From assembly GCA_038216655.1 (NCBI GenBank), contig JBBQPZ010000005.1:138740-202739 (forward strand): a stretch of DNA of 64,000 bases, written 5' to 3'. This stretch comes from JAFDWR01 sp038216655 (GTDB lineage Bacteria; Armatimonadota; Fimbriimonadia; Fimbriimonadales; Fimbriimonadaceae). The notes under the pieces were generated by a model that made no database searches, was not told the DNA's origin, and was given only the letters and a program-made list of their open reading frames with translations. The position numbers and the translations under genes are program-made. This document shows positions 24,496 through 33,293 of this stretch, in pieces (position 1 is the stretch's first letter; each line of letters opens with the position of its first letter).

Positions 24496-25761
24496 TTACT
24501 CGACGACGATCGCGTTCGCGTGGCCCGGCGAGGTCGGCATCTTGAGCTTCCATGCGGCGGCGGCGGGGAACATGATCACCGCCGCCCCCAGAAGGTATGG
24601 CGCGTAGGGGCGCCAGCCGAAGAGGGGGTTGCTCACGAGCGGGCCGAGAAAGCGCGCGAGCGCGCCGAGGGCTTGGGTTACGCCGAAGATGCCACCCTGG
24701 ATCGTCGCCGGGGCGGAGCGGGAGATCAGCGAACTCAGGCTAGGTTGGGCCAGGCCCGAACAGATTCCCATTAGGATCACGGTCAGGATGAGGGGAATCC
24801 AGAGGGGCGCGAATGGGACGAGGGCTAGGATCGGGACGTAGCCCAGATAGGCGAACCGGAGGATGTTCACCTCGCCGAACTTCGGGCTCGCTAGACGGAT
24901 CACGTATCCCTGCATGATCACGCTGACGACGCCCACGATTCCGAGGATGTAGCTGCCGGTCTGCTTGGCACCATCCCCCTGATGGAATATCCAGTTGGGG
25001 TCTTGCAGGAGTTGGAAGAAGGTGGTCTCGAGGTTCGTGAACCCGAAGCCGATGGTGAAGAACATCACCAGCATCAGGGAGAGTCCGGGGGTGGCGAAGG
25101 CGGTCTTGAAGTCGCTGAAGAAGTGGCTCTTCTCGCGTTTGGCGACGAGGCTCTCGGGCAGGATGAAGAACACGAACAGGAAGTTGATCGCGGCAAGGGC
25201 GGCCCCAACGTAGCCGAGCACGAGGGGGGAGTTGTGGCCGAATTTAAGCAGCAGACCGCCCGCGACGGGGCCGAAGATGAACCCGAGGCCGAAGGCCGCG
25301 CCGATCATGCCCAGGCTTTTGGCGCGTTCCTCGGGCTTGGTTACGTCGGCGATGTAGGCGAACGCGACGCCCACATTGGCGGCGGCGACACCGGATAGGA
25401 TTCGGGCGAGGATGACGATCCACAGCATGCTGGCGTGGGCGTAAACGAGGTACGACATCGTCGACAGGATGGTCGTGACGAGGAGGATCTTGCGGCGCCC
25501 GATGCGGTCGCTCAGCCGTCCGAGGAGCGGGGACGTGATGAGTTGGGCGAGGGAGAAAACGGCGAGGGTGATGCCGGTGTAGAGGCCGACGGCGGACGAG
25601 CTGGCCGCATGGCCGAGATACTCCGAGGCGAGTTGCCGGCCGCGCAGTTGCAGGTCGGGGATGAGGAGGCCGAAGCTAAGGAGATCGAGAAAGACGGTCA
25701 GGAAGATGCCGACGACCGGCTTCATGCGCTTGCGGGTCGGCGTGGTGGGTGAGTCGGCCAT
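24496..25761 (-). CDS. Major facilitator superfamily transporter, TetA-like
   Basis: 421 residues with about twelve hydrophobic helices. The MFS loop 2-3 signature GRLSDRIGRRKILL is present, and the second half starts after a basic loop (LVAKREKSHFFSDFKT). IFLTVFLDLLSFGLLIPDL and the antiporter-like motif GFIFGPVAGGLL (motif C, helix 5) place it near proton-driven drug exporters. The substrate cannot be read from the sequence. It is probably monocistronic. Confidence 0.85.
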   Translation of the reverse strand: MADSPTTPTRKRMKPVVGIFLTVFLDLLSFGLLIPDLQLRGRQLASEYLGHAASSSAVGLYTGITLAVFSLAQLITSPLLGRLSDRIGRRKILLVTTILSTMSYLVYAHASMLWIVILARILSGVAAANVGVAFAYIADVTKPEERAKSLGMIGAAFGLGFIFGPVAGGLLLKFGHNSPLVLGYVGAALAAINFLFVFFILPESLVAKREKSHFFSDFKTAFATPGLSLMLVMFFTIGFGFTNLETTFFQLLQDPNWIFHQGDGAKQTGSYILGIVGVVSVIMQGYVIRLASPKFGEVNILRFAYLGYVPILALVPFAPLWIPLILTVILMGICSGLAQPSLSSLISRSAPATIQGGIFGVTQALGALARFLGPLVSNPLFGWRPYAPYLLGAAVIMFPAAAAWKLKMPTSPGHANAIVVE

Positions 25762-25859
25762 CTGTCTCTAGACTATGACTCAGGGCGGGTTGGGTTGGTG
25801 GTGGTGTTCGGTGCGGATTATTTGCTGGGTGGCGCTCGGTGCCAGGTTCCGACCGGCCC

Positions 25860-25889
25860 TTGACCGACCGACGTTCGGTCGCGCATAAT
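25860..25889 (+). promoter_or_regulatory. Sigma70-type promoter of tRNA-Ala
   Basis: TTGACC (25860-25865), an 18-base spacer and CATAAT (25884-25889), ending 14 bases before the mature tRNA 5' end. Confidence 0.7.
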
Positions 25890-25903
25890 GTTGTTCTCCG
25901 CGT

Positions 25904-25979
25904 GGGGAATTAGCTCAGCTGGGAGAGCGCTTCCATGGCATGGAAGAGGTCAGGGGTTCGAGCCCCCTATTCTCCACCA
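25904..25979 (+). tRNA. tRNA-Ala, anticodon GGC
   Basis: 76 bases with the CCA end encoded. Acceptor GGGGAAT pairs with ATTCTCC (one G-U), D-arm GCTC/GAGC, anticodon stem CTTCC/GGAAG with loop ATGGCAT (anticodon GGC, reading GCC), T-arm AGGGG-TTCGAGC-CCCCT. All conserved positions are as expected. Confidence 0.97.
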
Positions 25980-26052
25980 CGATTTACATTCCGATTTCAG
26001 GTTGATTGCGGGCCCCAAAGGATCCGCCACTGATAAGAGGACTCGAGCTGAC

Positions 26053-27210
26053 CTACTGCCTTAAGTGCGAAATTCGCTTGGTGATTTCTCGTTGGATGAC
26101 TTCTGTCGTTTTCAAGTCAAAACCGATTTCGCCTATTCGACTGATCCAAGGTTCGGCGTGATTGCAGAGGGTATCAAGCATTTGCATCGTTGCCTTCTCT
26201 GGAATGCCGTAGATTCGGCCGAAGTCAATGAACTCCCCTTTGCGCATGTTGTCATTTTTGCCTTGGAGCGCCAGAGCCATGTGCCGATCTAAAAACGTGT
26301 AGGGAAGTGTGCTTAGCAGGTCATATCCTGGGCTCAACCGTACAACATCATCCCACAACACGCTTATGTTCTTCGCATGGAGATCGCAGTTCCCTATAAG
26401 GTAACTGAAGGCGGTGAGACGCATCAGTCGTTCAACTTCAACCACTCCGGAGGTGCAAACAGCAGCCACCTGATCTGCAATCGCTCTCAAGGGCGGATGG
26501 TATTTGTTCGCGGGCGGGCTATTCAAGAGCTGACAGCCGTCCTCTTGGTGCAACTTTTCCCTCCCGCGGTTCGTTCGGTCGAATCGGGTGACCAGCAGAC
26601 CAGGTTCACCGTCTCGGTCGTGAACAACCTCGGCTCGATTGACCTCAATGCGACACGCCTTCGCCATGCGCAAGAAAAACTCTTCGTTATGAACGAGTCG
26701 GGGGAACTTAGGCGGGTTCAGCTTCAAGATTGCTGATGGAACACCTGCCATCTTCACCCCGAACGCGATGGTAGATGCAGAAATCTTTTCTTGGACACCC
26801 GGAACCGCGCTATCCGGATGTTCCGAAACTCCCGCATGGAAGAGGCTCCAAAAGCTGACACTGCCAAGGTCCGTGGTGTCGACCCGTGCTGTTTGATCGC
26901 CTGGAGTTCTGCCATTCGGCAGGACGGCAACATCTCCAATCGTGTCCCAACCGACCCGTATCAGTAGTTCCAGGGAGTCGTCACGCGACCGGGCACTTTC
27001 GAGCAGTAGTTGAAGCCGAGCGCCTTCAGGCAAAAGGTTCAGAAAGAATGGCGGCAAGTCGATGAAATCAGCAGTTTCACGAGGCAAAGATGTTGCCAGC
27101 CAATCATGTCGAAGCGACACCCCGTCGACAAACGACAGCCGGACACCGTTTGGCATCCTCTCCAGGTGGCCAACCAACTGACTCCCCTGATAGATGTCCG
27201 CATCGGCCAT
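26053..27210 (-). CDS. hipA: HipA-family serine/threonine kinase toxin
   Basis: 385 residues, slightly shorter than the roughly 440 of E. coli HipA. GVQEKIS corresponds to the GxQxK ATP-binding loop; AILKLNPPKFPRLVHNEEFFLRMA carries the substrate/ATP contacts; LIGNCDLHAKNISVL is the catalytic NxDxHxKN loop, with Asp retained; and SPGYDLLST is the metal-binding YDL motif. All points to an active kinase, which in characterised members phosphorylates glutamyl-tRNA synthetase and causes growth arrest. The start shares one base with the stop of the upstream antitoxin gene (TGATG). Confidence 0.92.
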   Translation of the reverse strand: MADADIYQGSQLVGHLERMPNGVRLSFVDGVSLRHDWLATSLPRETADFIDLPPFFLNLLPEGARLQLLLESARSRDDSLELLIRVGWDTIGDVAVLPNGRTPGDQTARVDTTDLGSVSFWSLFHAGVSEHPDSAVPGVQEKISASTIAFGVKMAGVPSAILKLNPPKFPRLVHNEEFFLRMAKACRIEVNRAEVVHDRDGEPGLLVTRFDRTNRGREKLHQEDGCQLLNSPPANKYHPPLRAIADQVAAVCTSGVVEVERLMRLTAFSYLIGNCDLHAKNISVLWDDVVRLSPGYDLLSTLPYTFLDRHMALALQGKNDNMRKGEFIDFGRIYGIPEKATMQMLDTLCNHAEPWISRIGEIGFDLKTTEVIQREITKRISHLRQ

Positions 27211-27425
27211 CAGTCTTGCCCTGTCCCGGCATCATTCAATTGGATCGATAGTCCCAAGACATGTAGGATCGAAAGCAGGATCTCGAGGCGAAGCGTCGGT
27301 TTTCCGCTCTCCGCGGCTATCACCGAGGGCTTGGAGCAAGACGCTAGGCGAGCGACGTCACTCTGAGTAATCCTGAGCCGCTTGCGGCGCTGTTCTATCC
27401 TTTCCCCGATCTCTTTCGCAGTCAT
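27210..27425 (-). CDS. hipB: HipB-like XRE-family antitoxin
   Basis: 71 residues. A single helix-turn-helix (KRLRITQSDVARLASCSKPSVIAAESGKPTLRLEIL) is followed by LLSILHVLGLSIQL, the dimerisation segment typical of HipB. It should bind operators upstream and neutralise HipA. Two 11-base direct repeats upstream (27435-27445 and 27496-27506) are the likely sites. First gene of a two-gene operon with one-base overlap. Confidence 0.9.
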   Translation of the reverse strand: MTAKEIGERIEQRRKRLRITQSDVARLASCSKPSVIAAESGKPTLRLEILLSILHVLGLSIQLNDAGTGQD

Positions 27426-27434
27426 GATGGCAAC

Positions 27435-27506
27435 GATCGTTTATATTATGTGCCATTCTTGCCGGTTCTGCTCCAAAAGTCGACTCAAAGACAAAGATCG
27501 TTTATA
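27435..27506 (-). promoter_or_regulatory. Candidate HipB operators and hipBA promoter
   Basis: TATAAACGATC occurs twice on the minus strand (27435-27445 and 27496-27506), 61 bases apart. A -10-like CATAAT (27445-27450) adjoins the near copy, so a bound repressor would cover the promoter. The rest of the gene-free interval to 27802 shows nothing I can name. Confidence 0.55.
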
Positions 27507-27802
27507 AATGTCCTTGCAACTGAGCAACGGGTCGTATGAAATGGCAAGAAGTCAGTGAACGTTGACCGTCAGTCAACAGGGCGGTATCTGGCGCCACGCG
27601 CCGTCAGATTGTCCGACAACACGCCGGTCTCGATGGGAATTTCTGCAAGTGAAATGCACTAACGTCTCCGGTTCTAAGTGCGTGCACCAATCTCCACCAC
27701 ACCTTTTGCGGTGGTCTTCGAATACCATCCTATCGGGGTCAAACCGGCTTGCGTTGGCGTCTTGTCTGGACGGCTTGACCACCCTTTGGTAGTCTGGTCT
27801 CG

Positions 27803-30355
27803 ATGCGAGTCAAACTTCCGTCGGCCGTCGCGCTGGTCATTGTTTCGAGCTTCTTCCACCTGGCGCTCGGTCTACCGGTGGCCCATCGGGAGGAGCTTGC
27901 GATCCAAACCGCGAATCCTCGATTTTCGTTCCTCTACGGGGGGCGGGAGTCGGACGGGTTGCTTAGTTCTTGGAAGCATAAGATCGGGGCGAAGGATCTT
28001 GATTTACAGCGCAGCCAAGTCGTTGTCACTTACGAGGACCCGGCAAGCCAACTCCAAGTCCGTTGCGTGGCGATCAAGTACAAGGATTTCCCGGCGGTCG
28101 AGTGGACGGTGTATCTCAAGAACCTCGGGACGCACGAGTCTCCGATGGTCGAGAACCTGAGGGGGCTGGACTGGAAGACGGAAAGGTCCGGAAACGACGA
28201 GTTTCTTCTGCACCACAACGTCGGCTCGCCGGGTGACGGAACGGACTACAATCCCCTTGAGACCCCCTTACCGCCCAACGCCTCGAAGCGAATTTCCGCT
28301 GCGGGCGGGCGGCCGACGAACTCCGACCTCTCCTACTTCAACCTCGCCTCCGGCGACCATGGGACAATCGTCGTCGTTGGTTGGCCGGGGCAGTGGGAGG
28401 CGGACTTTACGCGGGACGCGGGGCGCGGCATCCGGGTTCGCGCGGGTCAGCAGTTGACGCACTTCCGCTTGCATCCGGGGGAAGAGGTTCGAACGCCGCT
28501 GATCGTGCTCATGAACTGGCGAGGCGATTGGATCGACGGGCAGAACCAATGGCGTCGCTGGATGATGGCCTACGGCATGCCCAAGCCGGGGGGCAAGCTA
28601 CCCGCACCGATGATGCTCGCGAGCAGTGGGCGGGCGTACGGCGAGATGATCGGCGCGAACGAAGCAAACCAGATCATGCACATCGACCGGTACCTGGAGG
28701 AGGGGTTCAAGCTCGACTACTGGTGGATGGACGCCGGGTGGTACGTTCAGGATCAGGGCTGGCCTCAAGTTGGGACTTGGGAAGTGGATCGGAAGCGATT
28801 CCCGAACGGGTTCAAGCCGATCAGTGATCACGCCCATGCGCGCGGGGTGAAGACGCTCGTGTGGTTCGAGCCGGAGCGGGTCGCCCCGCACACGTGGTTG
28901 GCCGACAATCACCCGGAATGGCTTCTCAGCCCCTTGGGAGGCCTGGTCGTGCGGCGGTCGTCGCAGCTTGGCGGGGGAGAACCCTGCGTGGTGTTCAACG
29001 CGAGCCCGAATCCGATCCATTGGCAGCTCATTACCTGGGCGCCCAAGAGCCTGTCCTTTCACCCCGGGCCGAAGGGGGAATACAGCGTGGTGCGCTACAC
29101 GGCCTCTACGACGGGGAGTTACAAAATCGCCTCCGCCTTCACCGGCATCGACGAGAAGACGACGACGGACGTGCATGTTCTGGTGAATGGACGGTCGGTG
29201 TTCGACTCGTTCATCGTGCTGAACGACCGAGGACGGCGCGCCTCGTTCGATCAGGTCGTGAGCCTTAGGTCGGGCGACACCTTGGACTTCGTCGTGGGCT
29301 ACGGCAACGGCACCTATGTCTTCGACAGCACCGGGTTGAGCGCGGTCGTGACCGCGCCCGACAGAACTGTCCACGACGCGGCGGTGGAGTATGGTCGCTG
29401 GAGCTACGGATATCTCAACCCGGGTGCCCAGCCAGACGCGGCGAGCTTCCGAGCTTACGACGTCACGGGGCAGGGGGGAGCCGACAGCAGCCGACTGTTG
29501 GACATGGGCAATCCCAAGGCGACGAAGTGGCTGGTGGACCACGTTGACAAGATCCTCGTCGACAACGGAATCGATTTGTATCGCCAGGATTTCAACATCG
29601 ATCCGCTGGAATTCTGGCGCTCGAACGACGCACCAGATCGTCAGGGAATCACCGAGAACAGGCACATCGTGGGTTACCTCGCGTACTGGGACGAGCTTCG
29701 GCGGAGGCATCCGAACATGCTCATCGACTCGTGCGCTTCGGGCGGGCGGCGCAACGACCTCGAGACGATGCGGCGATCCGTTCCCTTGTGGCGGAGCGAC
29801 TACGCCTACGAGCCGACCGGCCATCAGGGAATGACCTACGGAATCTCGATGTGGCTGCCTTATCACGGCACCGCGACGGTTGCCGTCGAGAGTGCGCCCT
29901 ACTACGGTGGCGGCGTGACCCCGGTGCATCCCTATGCGTTCTGGAGCAACACCGCCCCGAGCCTGGGGAGCGGGCTGGACATTCGTGAGAAGGGGCTGGA
30001 CTATCCTGCCCTCCGGCATCTGTTCAACGCATGGCGCTCGATCGGGCGTTACTACTACGGCGACTATTACCCGCTGACCCCGTTCAGCCGTCAAGACGAC
30101 GCATGGATGGCATGGGAGTACAACCGCGCCGGTGACGGGGTTGTGCAGGTGTTCCGGCGTCCGAAGTCTTCGGTGGAGACGATGTCGATCCGGCTGCGGG
30201 GTTTGGACCCGAAGGCCAGATATCGGGTGTCGGTGATCGACGGTCCGGCGCTGGACGGCGCGGAATGGAGTGGCAAGGATCTCATGGAAGCGGGTCTCCC
30301 CGTCAAGCTCGCGCAAAGCCCGGCGGCAGCGGTGATCAAGTACGTCCGCGAGTAA
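27803..30355 (+). CDS. Secreted GH36-type alpha-galactosidase with an inserted beta domain
   Basis: 850 residues with a signal peptide (MRVKLPSAVALVIVSSFFHLALG). An N-terminal beta-supersandwich precedes a TIM barrel with YWWMDAGWYV, the nucleophile Asp in DLYRQDFNID (Asp596), and the acid/base Asp in PLWRSDY (Asp666) after DSCASGGRRNDLETM. Between WLLSPLGGLV and LDMGNPKATKWL, residues about 410-520 hold an extra domain (YSVVRYTASTTGSYKIASAF, then TTTDVHVLVNGRSVFDSF, ending in VFDSTGLSAVV) not present in ordinary GH36 enzymes. The alpha-rhamnosidase gene begins 18 bases after its stop, implying a joint role in degrading plant or microbial heteropolysaccharides. Confidence 0.92.
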   Translation: MRVKLPSAVALVIVSSFFHLALGLPVAHREELAIQTANPRFSFLYGGRESDGLLSSWKHKIGAKDLDLQRSQVVVTYEDPASQLQVRCVAIKYKDFPAVEWTVYLKNLGTHESPMVENLRGLDWKTERSGNDEFLLHHNVGSPGDGTDYNPLETPLPPNASKRISAAGGRPTNSDLSYFNLASGDHGTIVVVGWPGQWEADFTRDAGRGIRVRAGQQLTHFRLHPGEEVRTPLIVLMNWRGDWIDGQNQWRRWMMAYGMPKPGGKLPAPMMLASSGRAYGEMIGANEANQIMHIDRYLEEGFKLDYWWMDAGWYVQDQGWPQVGTWEVDRKRFPNGFKPISDHAHARGVKTLVWFEPERVAPHTWLADNHPEWLLSPLGGLVVRRSSQLGGGEPCVVFNASPNPIHWQLITWAPKSLSFHPGPKGEYSVVRYTASTTGSYKIASAFTGIDEKTTTDVHVLVNGRSVFDSFIVLNDRGRRASFDQVVSLRSGDTLDFVVGYGNGTYVFDSTGLSAVVTAPDRTVHDAAVEYGRWSYGYLNPGAQPDAASFRAYDVTGQGGADSSRLLDMGNPKATKWLVDHVDKILVDNGIDLYRQDFNIDPLEFWRSNDAPDRQGITENRHIVGYLAYWDELRRRHPNMLIDSCASGGRRNDLETMRRSVPLWRSDYAYEPTGHQGMTYGISMWLPYHGTATVAVESAPYYGGGVTPVHPYAFWSNTAPSLGSGLDIREKGLDYPALRHLFNAWRSIGRYYYGDYYPLTPFSRQDDAWMAWEYNRAGDGVVQVFRRPKSSVETMSIRLRGLDPKARYRVSVIDGPALDGAEWSGKDLMEAGLPVKLAQSPAAAVIKYVRE

Positions 30356-30373
30356 TTCGGATAGAGTCAGCGT

Positions 30374-33100
30374 ATGTGGCTTGGACCGTGTCTTGCGATT
30401 CTGTTGCTGCCGACGCTAACGGTGGCCCGGGGATCGTCTTCTTCTCAGATGACGGCCGAGGGCTTGCGGTGTGAGTTTCGGCGCGAGCCTTTGGGGGTTG
30501 ATGCTGCGCATCCGCGTCTGAGTTGGGCACTTCAGGCTTCGCCTGGCACGCAGGACCAACGGCAGACCGCTTATCGCATCCTGGTCGCAAGCTCTGCGGC
30601 GCTCCTCGTCCGTAATCGTGGCGACCTGTGGGACAGCGGCACCATCGCGAGTTCAGTCCAGAACAACGTGCCCTACGCTGGGACGGCTCTCAAGTCCGGG
30701 CAAACGTGCTTCTGGAAGGTCCGGGTTTGGGATGGTGCCGGAAAGGCGACCTGGAGCCCGGCGGCGCGTTGGGAAATGGGGCTGCTGCACCCTTCAGACT
30801 GGATCGGACATTGGATCAACGACGGAAAGAAGAACGCTTCGTCCGATATCGAGTTCTATCGGAACGATCCAGCGCCGATGTTTCGCAAGGAGTTTGGCGT
30901 GGGAGGTCCGATCGCGCGGGCTCGACTCTACATCACGGGCTTGGGATACTACGAGGCTTCGCTGAATGGGGCGAGGGTCGGCGACCATGTTCTCGATCCC
31001 GGCTGGACGAAGTTCGACAAGCGGACTTTCTACAGCGTCTACGACGTCACCGGCGCTTTGAACAAGGGCAAGAACTGTCTGGGCGTGATGCTCGGGAACG
31101 GATGGTACAACCCTCTTCCGTTGCGGCTGTTCGGCTCTTTCGACCTGCGCGACCACCTCGCGATCGGACGGCCGCGTCTGATCGCCCAGTTGCGGGTCGA
31201 GTATCGGGATGGGTCGGTCGAGACGATCGCCTCGGACCCGACTTGGAAGGTAGGCGAGGGGTCCATCCTGCGCAACAACATCTACCTCGGAGAAGTGTAC
31301 GACGCCCGTAGAGAGCAACCGGGCTGGGATCGGGCGGGGTTCGACGACTCGCATTGGCAGACTCCCGCGATTGCCAAGGAGAAGGTCGGCCCGCTCATCG
31401 CCCAGCCTCAACCGCCGATTCGGGTGACTTCGCAATGGAACGCGGTGAAGGTCACTGAGCCCAAGCCTGGCGTGTTCATCTACGACTGTGGGGTGAACTT
31501 CGCCGGCTGGGCTCGTTTGAAGATCGACGTCCCTCGCGGCACGGAGCTTCATCTCAGGTACGGGGAGCTCCTGCATCCGGACGGCACGTTGAACCCGATG
31601 ACGAGCGTCGCCGGACAGATTAAGGGAGGTCAGGGCGGCCCCGGGGCACCAACGATCGCGTGGCAGAGCGATACCGTGATCGCGCGGGGCGGGCCGGAGA
31701 CTTACACGCCCCGATTCACGTGGCACGGATTCCGGTATGTCGAGGTCACCGGATTGCCGGCCGCGTTGCCACTCACCGCGGTGACCGCGATGCGGCTGAA
31801 CGCCGACGTCGAGGATGCCGGGTCGTTTGAGTGTTCAAACCCGATGCTCAACAAGATCCAGACGATGTGCCGGAGGACGTTCAAGTCGAACATCTTCAGT
31901 GTCCAGTCGGATTGTCCGCATCGCGAGCGGTTGGGCTACGGCGGGGACATCGTGGCCACCAGCGAGGCGCTGATGGGGAACTTCGACATGTCGGGGTTCT
32001 ACGAGAAGGTGGTTCGGGACTGGTCCGATAGCGCTCTGCCTGACGGGATGTTCACCGACACCGCGCCGTTCATGGGGATCCAGTACTGCGGCGTCATTTG
32101 GGCGATGGCGCACCCGCTCCTTATCGATCAATTGCACCGGTACTACGGCGATGGCCAGATCGGGGTGGAGGAATACGAAGCGGCGAAGCGATGGCTACTC
32201 CTGGTGGAGAAGCAGTACCCGGACGGGATCGTGAAGGAAGGATTGAGCGATCACGAGGCGCTCGCGCCTGCTCCCGCGCCGGAGATGGTGACGCCGCTGT
32301 ACTACCAATGCGCCAAGCTCCTGGCTGCGGAAGCCGGGCGGCTCTCGCACAAGGACGATGAAGCACACTTCCTCGCTTTGGCTCAAATGATTCGCGCTGA
32401 GTATCAGGCGAAGTTCATTGACAAGGTGACGGGCAAGGTGGGTCCCGGAACCCAGTCGAGTCAGGCCTTTGCGCTTTATACCGGCATCGCGCCGGAGACG
32501 GCTCGCGCGAAGATTCTGGACTACCTCCTCAAGGACATCGAGAAGCACACCGGGCACCTCACAACCGGCATTCTCGGCACGAAGTTCATGCTGGACGTGC
32601 TGTCTGGATCGGGCCACGCGGACGTCGCGTACCGGATCGCCACCCAATCCGATTTCCCCGGTTGGGGATGGATGTTGAAGAACGGGGCGACCACGTTGTG
32701 GGAGCACTGGGAGACCAGCGACAACACGTTTTCGCACAACCACCCGATGTTCGGCTCGGTGAGTCAGTGGATGATGAGTTGGCTCGGCGGGATTCAGCCC
32801 GACCCGGTGGCCGACGGGTTTGACGCGATTGTGATCCGTCCGCAGGTGCCCGAGGGGCTGGACTGGGTGAAGTCGAGCTATCGGAGTATCCGCGGGAAGA
32901 TCGTCAGCAACTGGAAGCGGCATGGCAACAATGTCGAATTCGAAATCGAGATTCCTGCGAACTGTGGAGCCACCGTCGTGTTGCCAACCGCCCCATCGTC
33001 AGTGGTAACCGAAAATGGGAAGCTCTGGTCGCCGTCCCACCAAGCCGCTGGGAGCAAGATAGGGTCTGGGCATTACACATTTGTTGTACGTCCGCGGTAA
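30374..33100 (+). CDS. Secreted GH78 alpha-L-rhamnosidase
   Basis: 908 residues with a signal peptide (MWLGPCLAILLLPTLTVARG). The layout follows bacterial GH78: N-terminal fibronectin-like domain (RLSWALQASPGTQDQRQTAYRI), galactose-binding domain (LYITGLGYYEASLNGARVGD, DPGWTKFDKRTFY), barrel of alpha helices containing SVQSDCPHRERLGYGGD with the catalytic acid, and a C-terminal beta sandwich. TTLWEHWE is the second conserved catalytic-site block. It removes terminal rhamnose from rhamnogalacturonan or glycosides. It follows the alpha-galactosidase by 18 bases. Confidence 0.93.
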   Translation: MWLGPCLAILLLPTLTVARGSSSSQMTAEGLRCEFRREPLGVDAAHPRLSWALQASPGTQDQRQTAYRILVASSAALLVRNRGDLWDSGTIASSVQNNVPYAGTALKSGQTCFWKVRVWDGAGKATWSPAARWEMGLLHPSDWIGHWINDGKKNASSDIEFYRNDPAPMFRKEFGVGGPIARARLYITGLGYYEASLNGARVGDHVLDPGWTKFDKRTFYSVYDVTGALNKGKNCLGVMLGNGWYNPLPLRLFGSFDLRDHLAIGRPRLIAQLRVEYRDGSVETIASDPTWKVGEGSILRNNIYLGEVYDARREQPGWDRAGFDDSHWQTPAIAKEKVGPLIAQPQPPIRVTSQWNAVKVTEPKPGVFIYDCGVNFAGWARLKIDVPRGTELHLRYGELLHPDGTLNPMTSVAGQIKGGQGGPGAPTIAWQSDTVIARGGPETYTPRFTWHGFRYVEVTGLPAALPLTAVTAMRLNADVEDAGSFECSNPMLNKIQTMCRRTFKSNIFSVQSDCPHRERLGYGGDIVATSEALMGNFDMSGFYEKVVRDWSDSALPDGMFTDTAPFMGIQYCGVIWAMAHPLLIDQLHRYYGDGQIGVEEYEAAKRWLLLVEKQYPDGIVKEGLSDHEALAPAPAPEMVTPLYYQCAKLLAAEAGRLSHKDDEAHFLALAQMIRAEYQAKFIDKVTGKVGPGTQSSQAFALYTGIAPETARAKILDYLLKDIEKHTGHLTTGILGTKFMLDVLSGSGHADVAYRIATQSDFPGWGWMLKNGATTLWEHWETSDNTFSHNHPMFGSVSQWMMSWLGGIQPDPVADGFDAIVIRPQVPEGLDWVKSSYRSIRGKIVSNWKRHGNNVEFEIEIPANCGATVVLPTAPSSVVTENGKLWSPSHQAAGSKIGSGHYTFVVRPR

Positions 33101-33116
33101 ACGCGCCAAGAAGAGA

Positions 33117-33266
33117 TGGCACGGTCTGCTCGGGCGCTTGCGCCATCGAATGGTACGGGTAGAGCGTCGCCGACTGACCGCGAGGTTGTAATGCCACCCC
33201 ATGGCCTTTCGGGTTATCTAGGGCCGCGACGAATCCAAATCGAGCGAACTCGGGCAGACCGTGCCA
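33117..33266 (+). repeat. Family-A palindrome, copy 5, expanded
   Basis: Left arm TGGCACGGTCTGCTCGGG (33117-33134) and right arm CTCGGGCAGACCGTGCCA (33249-33266) pair in their outer parts; 114 bases lie between, more than in other copies, with an additional ATGCCACC in the middle. It may be a composite of two units. Confidence 0.75.
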
Positions 33267-33293
33267 CCTCGCTCCCCTAGGAGGCGTTGAACT

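Noticed and set aside
25904..27600. tRNA-Ala as attachment site of a hipBA island
   Set aside because: No integrase and no duplicate of the tRNA 3' end was seen on the far side; hipBA alone is not enough.
28598..30316. A 572-codon open frame on the opposite strand of the alpha-galactosidase
   Set aside because: Arg/Pro/Val-rich, with no family signature, and fully antisense to a gene with intact catalytic motifs; typical of high-GC coding DNA. Similar long antisense frames at 6997-8400, 44735-46090 and 58013-59356 were rejected for the same reason.
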